This document shows, piece by piece, positions 32,584 through 51,075 of a stretch of 64,000 nucleotides of DNA. Below the pieces are notes generated by a model. It was not told the origin of the DNA. It was given only the letters and a program-made list of their open reading frames with translations, and did not search any database. Both the position numbers and the translations under genes were made by a program. Where the stretch lies: positions 15,527,317 through 15,591,316 of the forward strand of contig NC_066512.1 in NCBI RefSeq assembly GCF_024679095.1, written 5' to 3'. Source of the DNA: Eriocheir sinensis (taxonomy: Eukaryota; Arthropoda; Malacostraca; Decapoda; Varunidae). Numbering within the stretch: the stretch's first letter is position 1; each line of letters begins with the position of its first letter.

Positions 32584-33240
32584 CCTGCCGCCGCCTCATG
32601 GCACCTCACCTGCTGCTGGAGGGCGGCGCCTCGTGTTGGCAGATATATAGATACAATCTTCTAAGGTTAGCACTCCCTTCTTCCTTTGGTGTATGATGAG
32701 TTATGTCAGGGAGGGGCAGAAAAAATGCACTTGGCTTTAAATATCGCACTGACTCCACGACACCAGCACACCTGTGGCGCGGCGGCCCCAGGAGGACGTG
32801 GCGACACACGCGGTGTTCCTGCAGGAGGCGGCGACAGGGCGACGCACTGGGAGAAGGCTGAGTGTACTTACCCTAGTGTTGGCGCCTACAGGTGGTCTTC
32901 ACGGCGCCTCGAGACCCCGAAACACGATCACACTCCCCGCGCCACCTGGCACACGCCGCCATGAAATCACTGACAAAGGTGCTGACGTCATCTCGACTCG
33001 ACATACGATGATAAAGATTAACCTAACTAGATGAAAATACTGAATGAACTGCATGTATTATTTAAAGAACAAATATAAAATGAATTACGTATATATCATT
33101 ACCAACTAGCCTTAAAAAAAATGATGCAACCCGTTCATCCTGCATTTGCCCCTAGAAATTGTAGTTCATATGTCCAGTCCCTTATATTTGCTGAGACTGC
33201 TCCCTTGACTAAATCAAGGCCTTTATTTTTTTTAGCACTT
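32584..33240. other. GC-rich interval, no gene recognised
   Basis: GC-rich from about 32584 to 33000 with a TGACGTCA (CRE-type palindrome) at 32983-32990. No convincing frame. It might be a promoter region of an unseen gene. Confidence 0.3.
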
Positions 33241-33405
33241 GTCCCCTACCATTGCATCTTTTTAGTTTCCTGGTGCTACTTCCACATGTATCTTTATAGT
33301 TGTATAATCACACTCTGTAGGCTACTGCCTGGAGGCTGGGATGGCATGCTCTTCCCTTCTCATTTGTTGTTTACTTGCAACAATAAACTATCAATCAATC
33401 AGTCA
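33241..33405 (+). repeat. Retroposon 3' end with AATAAA and (TCAA)n tail, copy 1
   Basis: It runs from CCATTGCATCTTTTTAGTTT, CACATGTATCTTTATAGTTG and GGCATGCTCTTCCCTTCTCA to CAATAAACTATCAATCAATC. An inverted copy is at 36150-36294. Confidence 0.7.
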
Positions 33406-33900
33406 ATGACTAACGGTTCTATATAAATGAGTTCATGTCCTTTATATTTGTACCGCTGAAACATGACAAAACGAGTGAGTCACGAATTAAGTGGAGTCAT
33501 CAACACGAGTCACTCTATCGGTTAGAGTTTCGACTATATACGTATATAGATATTGATTACTATAATTCCTTGGCCTCATTATATAAAGTTAGAAATTTGT
33601 TTACCATTGTACGTACGTAGAAATTCATAGAGAGGCTTTTTTGTGTTCGTTTTGTTATACTTAATTTTGGCCTTTTGATGTCTCTTATATACAGTTTATA
33701 CCATCGTGAGCGCTGGTACGTGGAGACGTTCAAAGTGGTGGCTGCAAACTTGCAAAGTGTAAAGGAAGCAGGAGCGACCATCTTGGGAAACTGACGTGAT
33801 CCCAAAAAACTCCTGTGTTCCTCACCCTATCTGACACCGCCTGCACCAGCACACGGCCCCATGCACATGCTACCCCGGCCCTTCTGCCACCACCCCAGCA

Positions 33901-34000
33901 NNNNNNNNNNNNNNNNNNNNNNNNNNNNNNNNNNNNNNNNNNNNNNNNNNNNNNNNNNNNNNNNNNNNNNNNNNNNNNNNNNNNNNNNNNNNNNNNNNNN
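33901..34000. other. Assembly gap, 100 N
   Basis: Run of exactly 100 N, a scaffold gap of unstated true size. Confidence 1.
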
Positions 34001-34386
34001 ACCCCTTCATGGCAAAACCTTAAGGTGGAGGCCGTAAAGCCCCCACGCTGCCTCCAGACCATGCAGTCAACGGACCTTTGGAGGAATAATACATGGAGTG
34101 GCCCTCAGTTTGGGGGGGAGGGTCGCTCCTTACTCCACAATGTGAAGTGAACCAAGGGGGGTAGGGGGTTAAGGAGCTTATGTACGTAGTGCCCTGAAAA
34201 TTGGGGCACCAGGTGATACATGAAAACTAAAAGGGGGACGGGCAAAAGGGGGATTAAAGAAAAATCAGGGGGGCATATTCACGAGAAGTAGCACGGTTTT
34301 CCTGCTGCGCGCCGCTCTCTTCGCAGATTCGCTGGCTGGCTCTCAACCTCCGCCCACCTCCTCTTCCTCTCTCCCTGATTCGCTGT

Positions 34387-34646
<260 letters not shown>

Positions 34647-34682
34647 CACAGCCTGATAACGTACGATCGTTATCAGGCTGTG
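34647..34682. repeat. Hairpin: 15-bp perfect arms, 6-nt loop
   Basis: CACAGCCTGATAACG, TACGAT, then the exact reverse complement of the left arm. It sits between (GT)n and (CT)n tracts. It could be a structured DNA or a fold-back at a repeat junction. Confidence 0.85.
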
Positions 34683-34696
34683 ATGAAAATGTTCGA

Positions 34697-35550
<854 letters not shown>

Positions 35551-35579
35551 GGCGGGTATTTTTTTTTTTTGGCCCCAAG

Positions 35580-35587
35580 TGACGTCA
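35580..35587. promoter_or_regulatory. CRE-type palindrome TGACGTCA (site 1)
   Basis: Perfect cAMP-response-element-type octamer in a GC-rich interval. A TATA-like TATATATTATA lies about 75 bases on (about 35660-35670). Role is inferred only. Confidence 0.35.
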
Positions 35588-35811
35588 TCCCGCTGCTCCG
35601 CCCCAAAACCGCCTCCTGCGCGTACCGGTCGCAGTTTTGAAGCAAAGTGACTTCACTTGGTATATATTATAGACTTAGCGTATTTGTTTTTTAAAGGAGC
35701 CGAGCACGGACGGAGTCTCCGCGTCTGCGTACTTTTCTATGCAGTTACCAAGGTTCATCAAGAAAGGTTAACTGATACGCAGATTGGGATACAAATCGGG
35801 GGGAGGGGGCG

Positions 35812-35819
35812 TGACGTCA
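35812..35819. promoter_or_regulatory. CRE-type palindrome TGACGTCA (site 2)
   Basis: Second perfect octamer, 232 bases from the first, with a half site TGACGT at 35823-35828. Confidence 0.35.
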
Positions 35820-35917
35820 AAATGACGTAGGCCCCGGATGAAGCTCCGCCCCCGGCTGAGGCTGCCAGCCGCCGCCAAACCAACTCAGTCTGACCACCCG
35901 TTCACATTTCCGTGAAG

Positions 35918-36024
35918 AGTGGAGGGAGGGGGTGAAGAGAGGTGACGACATGAAATATATAATGACAGAGCTTGAGGCTGAGGAGGGGGGAGGGAGGGGG
36001 GTGAAGAGAGGTGACGGCATGAGC
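35918..36024. repeat. Imperfect tandem duplication, ~68-base unit
   Basis: GGGTGAAGAGAGGTGACG-CATGA occurs at about 35928 and 35999 with G-rich surroundings. Confidence 0.6.
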
Positions 36025-36149
36025 TCACGGGCTATAGAGATGAAAAAAAAAAATCATCTAACATTCTAGTCTTATGTTTTAAATACACTAGTTTATTTCG
36101 TAACTCAGTTTTGAACGTGCGACAGAAGTAAATAAAAAAAAGGATTGAT

Positions 36150-36294
36150 TGATTGATAGTTCATTGTTGCAAGTAAAACAACAAAGGAGAAGGGAGGAGC
36201 ATGCCATCCCAACCCCCAGGCAGTACAGAGTGTGATTATACAACTAAGGATACATGTGGAAGTAGCACCAGGAAACTAAAAAGATACAATGGCC
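36150..36294 (-). repeat. Retroposon 3' end, inverted copy 2
   Basis: It is the reverse complement of 33241-33405, with the (TTGA)n tail at 36146-36158. It directly abuts the last recognisable Rogdi-like coding sequence at about 36295. Confidence 0.7.
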
Positions 36295-38285
36295 CAGACG
36301 CGGCCCGCCAGACCTTGCGCCGGACCCAGAAGATGCTGCATGGCCAGCTGGAGGAAGTTGGCTGCATCCTGTATCTGCTGGATCCGCCAGGGAGCGTCGA
36401 GCGTCACGCTGGTGCGGTGGACCTGGTGCTGGTGCTTGGCGGCCTTCATGTTGATGTCCTGAGGGGGGAAGAGGCGAGGGGGTGAGGGATTGTATGGGTG
36501 GTTTGGTATGTCTAGGAGGAGGAGGAGGAAGAAATGAAGGAGGTTTTGGAAGAGGAGAAGTAATAGAAGGAAGATGAGGAGGGTAGGAAGAGGAAAAGGA
36601 GAGGAAAAAATGAAGAGGGGTAAAATAAGGAGGAAGAGTAGTAAAAGGAAGAGGAGAAAATGAAGAATGCAGAGGAGGAAAAGTAGGTAGAGGAAGAAAA
36701 GGAGGAGGTGGCAGAGGAGGAAGAAGTAGAAAATGAAAAGACAGAGATGGAGGAAGAAAAGGAAAATGAGTAAAAGAAGGAGGAAGAAAAGGTAGAGGAG
36801 AAGCAATATTGGTAGCCGTAGTAGTAGTTGTAGTATTTATTAATTTTTTACAGTAAAGGAAGAGTTATATCGCATAAATTGAACAATTACCCCCCCAGAC
36901 CGCTTTGGTCGGGCGATTCTTCAGATGGGCAGAGTTGGGGGGGCAATTCTTCAGTTGATGACAGGACTACAGCGGGCGGCCAAAACCTCACCGGTAGACC
37001 CTGACAACAGGGGATCAAAACCTCAGCAGTTGACCTGACTTCGACGGTGGACCTGACATCAGAGGATCAAAACCTCAGCAGTTGACCTGAACTCAACGGT
37101 GGACCTGACATCAGAGGATCAAAACCTCACCCTAACATTTTTGACTAACCTGACATAACTTGTGATCAGTTTTAGCACCATTAGGTTCATGTATTCTGTC
37201 TATTGTTCGACATGGCCCGTGACACATTCAAGCCTGTCGTGCTCCCTCTGCTGACTGAGGATCCTTTGCCTGTGATCAATTGGCTAAAACAACATCGACT
37301 GTCTTCACTGATATCTGCAGGAATTTATGCGGTGCGACCGATTTTTTGCCAATGAATTTGAAAATCAGTGTATTCATTTTTTCCACTCAATTCCCTATGT
37401 GAAAAATGCAAAAAATAAAGTGTTCCACATATGCTGTGTATTCTCACACCCATTTAGTATACATTTACATAACAATAAAACTATTAGTTATAAATAATGC
37501 AATATATAAAATATAAGATTATGCATAAAAAATGGCATAAACCAAATATAATATATAAGTTCTGATATTTCTAGTTGGGGGAGCGATTCTTCATTTGAGC
37601 AGAGTTGGTGGGGCGAATCTTCAGTTGGGAACTCTGGGGGGGCGATTCTTCAATTGATTCGTTATATCTACTACCACTACTACTACTGCTACTACTACTC
37701 CTACTACTACTAGTACGACCCCCTTTCCAAAAAGCCCCATCACTCATCGCCTGGCTGATGGTGTCTCCGGTGAGGGTGACGAAGCACTTCACCTGGTCCT
37801 GTGTGCTGTGGGCGGCCGTGGACATGATGAACTTCGATCTCCTGCTTGATGGGGCTGTCAAGAGCATGGGGAAGTGGTTGGCCCCCTCCTGTGGCTGTAG
37901 CACATCAGTGAGTACTCTAGACTGTTCCCAGCAAGATTGGAGTAATACTGTATCTATGGTCGTTATCATGACACTTTCACTTCTCACATCAGCTATTTCT
38001 AAAGGTCAAAGAGGGGATTAATCAGGTTCTAATGAGTGTTTTTTCAGGTTCATGCTACTGAAGAAGGGTCAAACTACCACCAGGGGTATAAAACTATTCC
38101 TGGAAATGTCCTACATTCATACAAATGCCTTGTCAAATATGTCTGGCTGGCAGCGGTGCGGGACCTGAAACCTCATCAACAGTACATGCCGGGCCACTCA
38201 CCTTCAGCATCTGGATGCATGATGAGGGAGTCAGGGAGAAGACATGAGGCACCTCCTCACTCAGCACCCACTCCAGCTCCTGCTG
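36295..38285 (-). CDS. rogdi: Rogdi-like protein, three internal exons (partial gene)
   Basis: Three exons translate in phase to a Rogdi-family protein: 38202-38285 (QQELEWVLSEEVPHVFSL..., 28 residues), 37751-37888 (EGANHFPMLL...DQVKCFVTLTGDTISQ, 46 residues) and 36458 down to about 36310 (DINMKAAKHQHQV... PWRIQQIQDAANFLQLAMQHLL). The order and motifs E--WLL--EV, DQVK--LTL-GD-ISQ, D-N-K and W--QQIQDA-N match animal Rogdi proteins. Members of this family are linked to V-ATPase assembly (RAVE complex) and synaptic function. The start exon and the C-terminal half were not found. The exon 2 donor is GC rather than GT, and exon 3 runs into a repeat. So it is either a gene with distant exons or a decayed copy. 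Confidence 0.75.
36310..36458 (-). CDS. rogdi: Rogdi-like exon 3
   Basis: The acceptor CTTCCCCCCTCAG precedes GACATCAAC (36459 and up). The phase is 0 after exon 2's SQ. The low end is uncertain: after AMQHLL no good GT donor is seen, and the retroposon end begins at 36294. Confidence 0.7.
36505..36830. repeat. Purine-rich (GGA/GAA)n low-complexity tract
   Basis: Long AG-rich stretch in the presumed intron. The leucine-rich minus frame across it is an artefact. Confidence 0.85.
36900..37140 (+). repeat. Tandem repeat, ~54-base unit, in the Rogdi-like intron
   Basis: The GGATCAAAACCTCAGCAGTTGACCTGA-C-ACGGTGGACCTGACATCAGA unit is present about 2.5 times. The flanking motif GGGCGATTCTTCAG-TG occurs at 36911, 36944, and again at 37580-37650. 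Confidence 0.75.
37572..37655 (+). repeat. GCGATTCTTCA repeats
   Basis: Three copies of GGGG(C/A)GA(T/A)TCTTCA-TTG-G, matching those at 36911-36955. Confidence 0.65.
37668..37713. repeat. (CTA)n microsatellite
   Basis: Short CTA repeat next to the donor of Rogdi-like exon 2. Confidence 0.9.
37751..37888 (-). CDS. rogdi: Rogdi-like exon 2
   Basis: The acceptor CTACAGCCACAG precedes GAGGGGGCC. 138 nt encode 46 residues in phase 0. The donor side reads CAG then GCGATGAGT, with no GT in phase. A GC-AG intron would fit; otherwise the donor is mutated. Confidence 0.75.
37961..38141 (+). repeat. Dispersed repeat (family also at 50306 and 59786), copy 1
   Basis: It shares CA-CTATTTC-AAAGG-CAAAG, TTAATC-GGTTCT-ATGAGTGT, TTCATG-T and GCCTTGTCAAA with the other copies, in order. 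It is diverged. Confidence 0.5.
38202..38285 (-). CDS. rogdi: Rogdi-like exon 1 (first seen)
   Basis: The acceptor CCTCCCTTTGCAG precedes CAGCAGGAGCTGG. 84 nt encode 28 residues ending MLK; the donor is AAG then GTGAGTGG. Phase 0 at both ends. The initiating exon upstream was not found. Confidence 0.75.
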
Positions 38286-38574
38286 CTGCAAAGGGAGGAC
38301 AGGAATGAGAACACAACTCTGATATACAGAAACCACACATGCACCAAAATGTTTTCAGCAAAACATTACGACACAAATGCATGAAAAAACTTATTTAAAT
38401 ACGTATAAAAAAAATTCTGGTATACGTGCATTAGTTTTCATCGGGTCAAAGATGAGCCTAGAAAGTTTCCGGGTCCAGGGGAGGGTGAGGCAACGTCTGT
38501 GGTGGCACCATACCAATTTGAGGGTTTTATGGATGTGTGAATAAGGTTGAGAAATAAAGAATCACTGTGGATAA

Positions 38575-38665
38575 GTTCAAAGAAAGTCTTGATACGTTCC
38601 TAAGGGCAGTGCCAAATGAGCCACCAGTGCCAGGCCATACTGCAAGTAGCCAGGCAACAACAAAC
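38575..38665 (+). mobile_element. LINE C-terminal fragment
   Basis: VDKFKESLDTFLRAVPNEPP then VPGHTASSQA: the usual end of CR1-type LINE proteins (V-FK--LD-FL--VP--P-VPG). Confidence 0.6.
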
Positions 38666-38674
38666 TCAATATGC

Positions 38675-38860
38675 TGTGTAAGTGTGGAGCCCCCAAAGCA
38701 GACTGAACATCAATAGAATACAAAAGTTCAAAGAAGAGCCACCAAGATTATCTCAGCACTTACGAAGCACCCCTGTGAAGAGCGGCTGAGAAGACTTAAT
38801 ATTCCATAACTTGTAGGAGAGAGAAAGAGGGGACTTGATAAAACTTTTGAAAATAATAAG
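38675..38860 (+). mobile_element. LINE C-terminal fragment
   Basis: VWSPQ, NRIQKFKEEPPRLSQHLR, then ERKRGDLIKLLKII: matches the [10 protein letters not shown], -RRLRGDLI-LFKI- block of CR1-type LINEs. It comes downstream of the last C-terminal block, so the two pieces are out of normal order. Confidence 0.6.
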
Positions 38861-39132
38861 TGGCTATCTTTTCTTCCTTCTATATTTTCTTTCCATCTTT
38901 CTTTTAACTCTCATTTATTATTTTCTTTCTTGTTTATTTCTGCTTCTTTTAATTCCTCTTTCCCTCCTCCTCCTTCCCTTCTCTTCTTCCTCCTTTCTCT
39001 CCTTTGTCCTCCTCTTCCTATCTCCTCCTTTCATTAATCTTTTCTTCCTCTCATAAATTCCTCTTTATCTCTTCTTCCTCTTCCTCTCATTCCTCTTTTC
39101 TTTTCCTCCTCCTCTTCCTCTCTGTTGTTGCC

Positions 39133-39189
<57 letters not shown>
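39133..39189. repeat. (AAT)n microsatellite
   Basis: Pure trinucleotide repeat. Confidence 0.97.
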
Positions 39190-39237
39190 GGTAAATAAAT
39201 AAATAAAAAGACCATTGCAGTTCATCAATAACAAATA

Positions 39238-39238
39238 G

Positions 39239-39286
<48 letters not shown>

Positions 39287-39300
39287 CACTATTATTATTG
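39238..39300. repeat. (ATT)n microsatellite
   Basis: Complementary trinucleotide repeat 49 bases from the (AAT)n tract. The pair could form a large hairpin. Confidence 0.97.
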
Positions 39301-39869
39301 CTAACACAACACAGTAAAAAATTAATCACAGTTTCCTATTAAATAAAAGTCCTCTGATAGCTGGGTTGGTCTGTTTCTGCTGTTTCACCTCGTTGGTCAA
39401 GACACTTCAGTCCCTTCACAGTCACAAACAACTGCTTCAGCCCTTTACTATTTGACTAATTTTCACTTTTATTAAGTCTTCACAAGGTGCAAATGTAGGT
39501 TCCTCCCTGACCTGATTATTCAACAACAGAGAATTTTGAGGGGCAGGCGTGTCCCCAAACTGAGCAAAATTCGTAGCACTGGTGTGAATCCTTTCCCCCA
39601 AAGTTTACAGAGCAAGTGACACGTAGATGTTTCTTGTGGTATCTATAAATGTGATTGCTTGTTTAGGGAAGATTGGGAGGCATGATTACTTTTCAACTAG
39701 TTGCATGGGAATTGAAGCATGGTCACAAACATTGCCATGTTAGAAAATTAACGGAAAAGCAAATAATGGCAGCTCAGAGGCCTTCATGTGTGGGTTGTTT
39801 GGCCTCTTGTAGCTTCTTTATTTCCTTGTGCAGCCTAGTGTAATTGTACATAAATGCTGCAGATGGCTA

Positions 39870-40280
39870 GATAATTCATCATCATCATCATTTTGTTTAA
39901 CGTCCATTTTCACTCTTCCTGAGCGTTGGACGCTTTATGGCTCTCCTCCATTCTACTCTGTCTTCTGCCTGATGGTCATCCAATTCCATCAATGCCAAGT
40001 CTTCCTGTATACACCTTCACATTTTCCTAAGTGTACCAACTGATCTCCTTCCTTCTACCTCTAATCTTTCCACAACTCCCAGCACTGTATCCTCACCTGC
40101 TCTCTTTATGTGTCCAAACCATCGTAGTCTTTCCCTTCTGAGCACTGTTTCCAGGTCCTCTACTCCACATCTGTTAGCTACATCTGCACTAGACACCCTA
40201 TCTTGCCACTTGATCCCCGCCATATACCTCAGCATTCTGCGATCACTCGCTCTCAATACTTCCACCAATTTTCTAGTTAG
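39870..40280 (-). mobile_element. LINE 3' end with (ATG)n tail
   Basis: The minus frame reads MVEVLRASDRRMLRYMAGIK, WQDRVSSADVANRCG, VLRRERLRWFGHIKRAG, a typical LINE C terminus, followed by DLALMELDDHQAEDRVEWR-type residues in the next stretch and a (GAT)n 3' tail (seen as ATCATCATC at 39876-39890). 5'-truncated. Confidence 0.8.
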
Positions 40281-41650
40281 AGTTAATTAAAAATCATATT
40301 CAGTTTGCAAACCAAAATTGGGATAATGTTTATGAAACAACTTGTATATAAGAACACATATATTTGTATGAATTTAACTCACACCACAGTATAAATGACT
40401 GCCCTTAGCGCTTGTTCTTCTATAGTAGCAAAAGCAATGCTTATGGATGGAAGTCCAAGGCTGCTAACAGTTGTTTCTAAGCAGTTTTTGATTGGCTGAG
40501 AAATAATACTTCCATTCCTTAGTGACTGGACAAAGCAACTTTTGATTGGCTACGCATTTGCAAGCTTACTCCCTATTGGCTGGTCATGAATCTATGGCAC
40601 AATGTCACAGCCGGCACAAACATGGTATCTAGTTCAGGCACTAAAATCCACCATTATACCTCACCGTTTCTTCTTAAAAGTCATACAAAAAATTCCTCTG
40701 GCCAGCCACAAAAAAATAATAACTTACAGAATGAAGCATTAAAGCAAACAAGCTTATTACTAGAAAAAAAATTGACAATGACAATGAAAGATAAGAAAGG
40801 CATTTCATTAAAAGAACTGTGCATCTTCCTCATGTTAGTGATGCACAAAGATGGTGTTAAGCTGGGGTGCGGGCCAGCAGTCCTGTGGCACTTGCCCCGC
40901 GACAAGCTCGTGCCACAGCTGACTGAGCCCACAGATGTGATCATGCTAGCTATGTTCATAGTGTTCTTTTCTTGAATACAGCCAGTCAGGTTCCACACTA
41001 ACTGTCTGATTCATCCTGTCATATCATTACTTTTGATAATGATATGCTCAGAGAAAAGATGAAGTCAGTCAATCACAAAGAATTATATCAACAAGAATAT
41101 ATAAACTTTATATACAATAGGGTAAGCCATGTCAGAATATAAATCAAGTGCTAAGTACAGATATTTTTTCTGAAGGTCAAGGTCCTATATGACCTATTTC
41201 AAATACCAAATGCCTAAACCATAGCCTTATTTATTATGATGCTCAACAGCAGGTATGAACATGTATCACAAGTGATTTATCATTACACAATAATACACCT
41301 AAGTGGGCTTGCTTAGAGAAATCTTGCTCTTTATCACCTCGAGTGTTCCACCTCCAAATGAGGCAACACAAGGAAGGGCAGAGCTGCAAGTCTCTCAACA
41401 CAACACAGTATCACCATGTCCACCTCTCAGTGGTACTAACCAACCCTTCTGGAGTCAACCAGTAGAGTTTCATAAATTCACCCAAATCTTAAATAAACAG
41501 CAAAGTAAGCCCTTATGATATCAGTGTTATAGCACCTAAAAATCAGTACTGCAACAGCTGTCACAATTACCTACACCACGTGTTCAGACAATAGCACCAG
41601 GTGATGTCCAGTTCATCATTCAGTAATCAACATGTAGATTTTAAGGGAGG
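40281..41650. other. No gene recognised
   Basis: A 129-codon plus frame (40586-40975) ends with GVKLGCGPAVLWHLPRDKLV and PQLTEPTDVIMLA, a locally coding-like stretch. I cannot assign it. Three GATTGGCT motifs occur at 40489-40580. Confidence 0.3.
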
Positions 41651-41652
41651 TC

Positions 41653-41770
<118 letters not shown>

Positions 41771-41867
41771 GTACCAACCCATGTCCAAGTAAGATTTATC
41801 TGAGCCTGACATCCCTATATACCTAATAAAAATGATGGGCACTTCAGGAACTCTTTATTACCATCAC

Positions 41868-42113
<246 letters not shown>

Positions 42114-42237
42114 TTAGATAAACAGTTACTTAATAAGGACAATATTCTCGGGCTGAATTTCAGCTTAAAACATTAAACGCTTCAGATCTTTAGGGAAGAC
42201 GGTAAATCCTGTAGGTAAGTAGATACAAGTTACTGTA

Positions 42238-48608
<6,371 letters not shown>

Positions 48609-49414
48609 CTGCAACACGTGCCATCATTAGACTTGTCTCTATACACATTTGGTGCTGAACAAAAATGAAATGGTAAAACATCATCAGGGGGCAAAGATGG
48701 AAATATAGGGTGGGGCAGAGGAGAAAGGTGACACTGGCATGTAGCCTACTGGTTAACGAAGCTAAGTATGAAGTTTAATAGCCTATGCCAAGAACATTAT
48801 ATAAATATTGACGAATACGAAAAAAGTGGTGCTGGGGGGTAGCACACTGATTTAGAAGCTGCATAATTAAGTGTAATAAGAGCCTGTGTAATTAAATGTA
48901 ACTGAGTGCCCGTCTCAATTACGCTAGGTAGGAACCATGGCTGTAGAACGGTAACACACACACAGACACACACAACTAATGTCACATTAAGTCTAAATTA
49001 TATTCATTTTACGTGTGTGTGTGTGTGTGTGCAATGTTCGAATCAAGACTGCAGGCAAACAAATTTGTTTATCCGAATTCTTCCCACATACGGTTGTGTA
49101 AAAAACATCGCGTCTTACCATGCATACATCAGCAGGACGACAAAGTGACCATAATATTATGATTCAGCTTCTCGAGAGGAGTAGTGGCAATTGCCTTCGA
49201 CCCAAGACGTACATTTACTTTACTTTTCGAAACAATGCTTTCGGCTGAAATTGTGCACTTTCGCCAGCGGCTTTACCAGTAACGTTACAACAGCACACGG
49301 CAAGGACATGGCACTAACGTGTACCTGTTGCGAGAAATGGTGGGTTGTTTACCCCGAGCGAGGAGGGAAGTGGGAGGACGGTAGGGAGGCGGCTGTCGTC
49401 ACCGCCGCAAATAC

Positions 49415-49420
<6 letters not shown>
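48609..49420. other. Presumed nesprin intron, no exon recognised
   Basis: Short (GT)n at 49013-49031 and (CA)n near 48955-48973. GC-rich from about 49260 to 49420. Confidence 0.5.

Positions 49421-49444
<24 letters not shown>
49417..49444. repeat. (CT)n microsatellite
   Basis: Short CT repeat. Confidence 0.95.
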
Positions 49445-49448
<4 letters not shown>

Positions 49449-49841
49449 TACACGCGGAACTTTACTTGTTAGCGATCTCACACGTTTCGCTTCACTGTAC
49501 TTGTTTTAATGTTCACATCTTTGCATAGGGTGGATCGTTGAGAATTAAGCAAAGCGACATTTCACCCTCTCAAAGGTGTAGGAATATATATATATATATA
49601 TAAAAAAAAAAATCATTACTTGTGAGAAAGCATTTAGCAAAAGCGGCAAGTACTGGGAGCCTTTTACTTATGGTGGTCAAGTCAGCGGCCACCAACAGCC
49701 AACGGTCTCCACCACAAATGATCGTTATTTTTTTTTTTTGTGGTTACGTACGCAGGGAGGGAACGACCATTTAACATTCCACAGTAATGTTAAGTCGTCC
49801 ATCCACGAGCTTTTTAACATCAGTGACATTACCCTCTGTCA

Positions 49842-49842
49842 T

Positions 49843-49899
<57 letters not shown>

Positions 49900-49965
49900 A
49901 GAAAGAACGAAAGAAGTGGAGGAAGAGAAACAGAGAAAGGAGTGAACGAAGAAAAAGAGATAAGG

Positions 49966-50018
<53 letters not shown>
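49842..50018. repeat. Two (GA)n tracts with a GA-rich linker
   Basis: 49842-49894 and 49970-50018 are pure GA. Confidence 0.97.
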
Positions 50019-50021
<3 letters not shown>

Positions 50022-50189
50022 AATATCGTCGGTGGAATGGCGGGGCGGCGGGCTGGGAGGCTGACAGCTGTTTGAGCCATCCACACCCGCAGACCACGCC
50101 CACCATTCAGATGTCCTGGCGCGAGAGGAGGCTGCCTCGTGCCTTCGTCCTTCCCATAGCCAGTAACAAAAGATTAAATTCACTAAGTG

Positions 50190-50250
50190 TTTCTACTGCA
50201 GGCAACATCATAGGCGGTACTACTGCAGGCAACACCATATATAGGCGGTA
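50190..50250 (+). repeat. Short tandem duplication
   Basis: CTACTGCAGGCAACA-CAT followed by ATAGGCGGTA is present twice, 30-34 bases apart. Confidence 0.75.
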
Positions 50251-50305
50251 TTCTGAGACGCTGAGACGGGATATTTTCACTGTGTTATTGCAGTTTCTCT
50301 AATGT

Positions 50306-50487
50306 AATTCGCTCGGCTCTTTCACATCAACTATTTCCAAAGCCCCAAAGGAAGTTGAGTTAATCGAGTTCTCATGAGTTTTCTTCATATTCATGTTGGT
50401 GCAGAGAGCTTGTCAACCTCTCACAAGGCTCATGAAACTACCTAAGAAAACACCCACAACTCCTACGAAAGCTGTGCTAAGTGTGGG
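50306..50487 (+). repeat. Dispersed repeat, copy 2
   Basis: It shares CACATCAACTATTTCCAAAG, GAGTTAATCGAGTTCTCATG, TTCATATTCATG and CCCACA-CTCCTACGAAAGC with 59786-60280. Confidence 0.6.
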
Positions 50488-50799
50488 TATGTAAGCCCTG
50501 AAGAAATGTTCAAGAATATGGGTACATGTTATCTATTATACCTCTCCGTCTTACGTTCGCTAATTACAAGTTACGTGGTGATTATCGTGTCCCTGAGGCC
50601 GTCGATAGGTCAGTTCGTTTATAATTTAATCGAGTAACCACAAAGACACACACAAAAAGACCAACCGTATTTTGCATCACAAGCGTAAAAAGCCGACCCC
50701 GACGATCGTGACCTTTTGCACGGCACGACTTGCATGGAAGACCACAACCAGAACCGAGTCCATAACGTTATACCCGCCACCTTCAGCAAGTGTTTGGAC

Positions 50800-51075
50800 C
50801 ATTGTGGATGAACGCTGCTCTAGAGGTCTCGCCATCCTCGCCCTCACCGCCGCCCCTAACTACAGGCCTAGATAACCTCCACCATCATCATCATCATCAT
50901 CATCAAGTATTTGTGCCATTGATGAACGCTGCTTTAAAGGCTTCCTCGCCCTCATGTACAGCCGCCCTAAGTTGCAGGCCTAGACAACCTCCACCACCAT
51001 CAACATGTATTTAAGCCAATGTTAAACGCTGCGCTTAAGGTCTCCTCGCCCTAAAGCATCTCCGCCACCACCTAC
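50800..51075 (+). repeat. Degenerate tandem repeat, ~115-120-base unit, about 2.5 copies
   Basis: Repeated order of GAACGCTGC, AAGG-CTCCTCGCCCT, GCAGGCCTAGA-AACCTCC and ACCATCA, with a (CAT)n at 50881-50904. Confidence 0.65.

Noticed and set aside
36276..36806. 176-codon minus frame as one protein
   Set aside because: Only the C-terminal part is the Rogdi-like exon. The Leu/Phe-rich N-terminal part is intronic purine-rich DNA read on the other strand.
40586..40975. 129-codon frame as a gene
   Set aside because: Only the last ~35 codons look coding. No homologue is recognised and there are no splice signals I trust.
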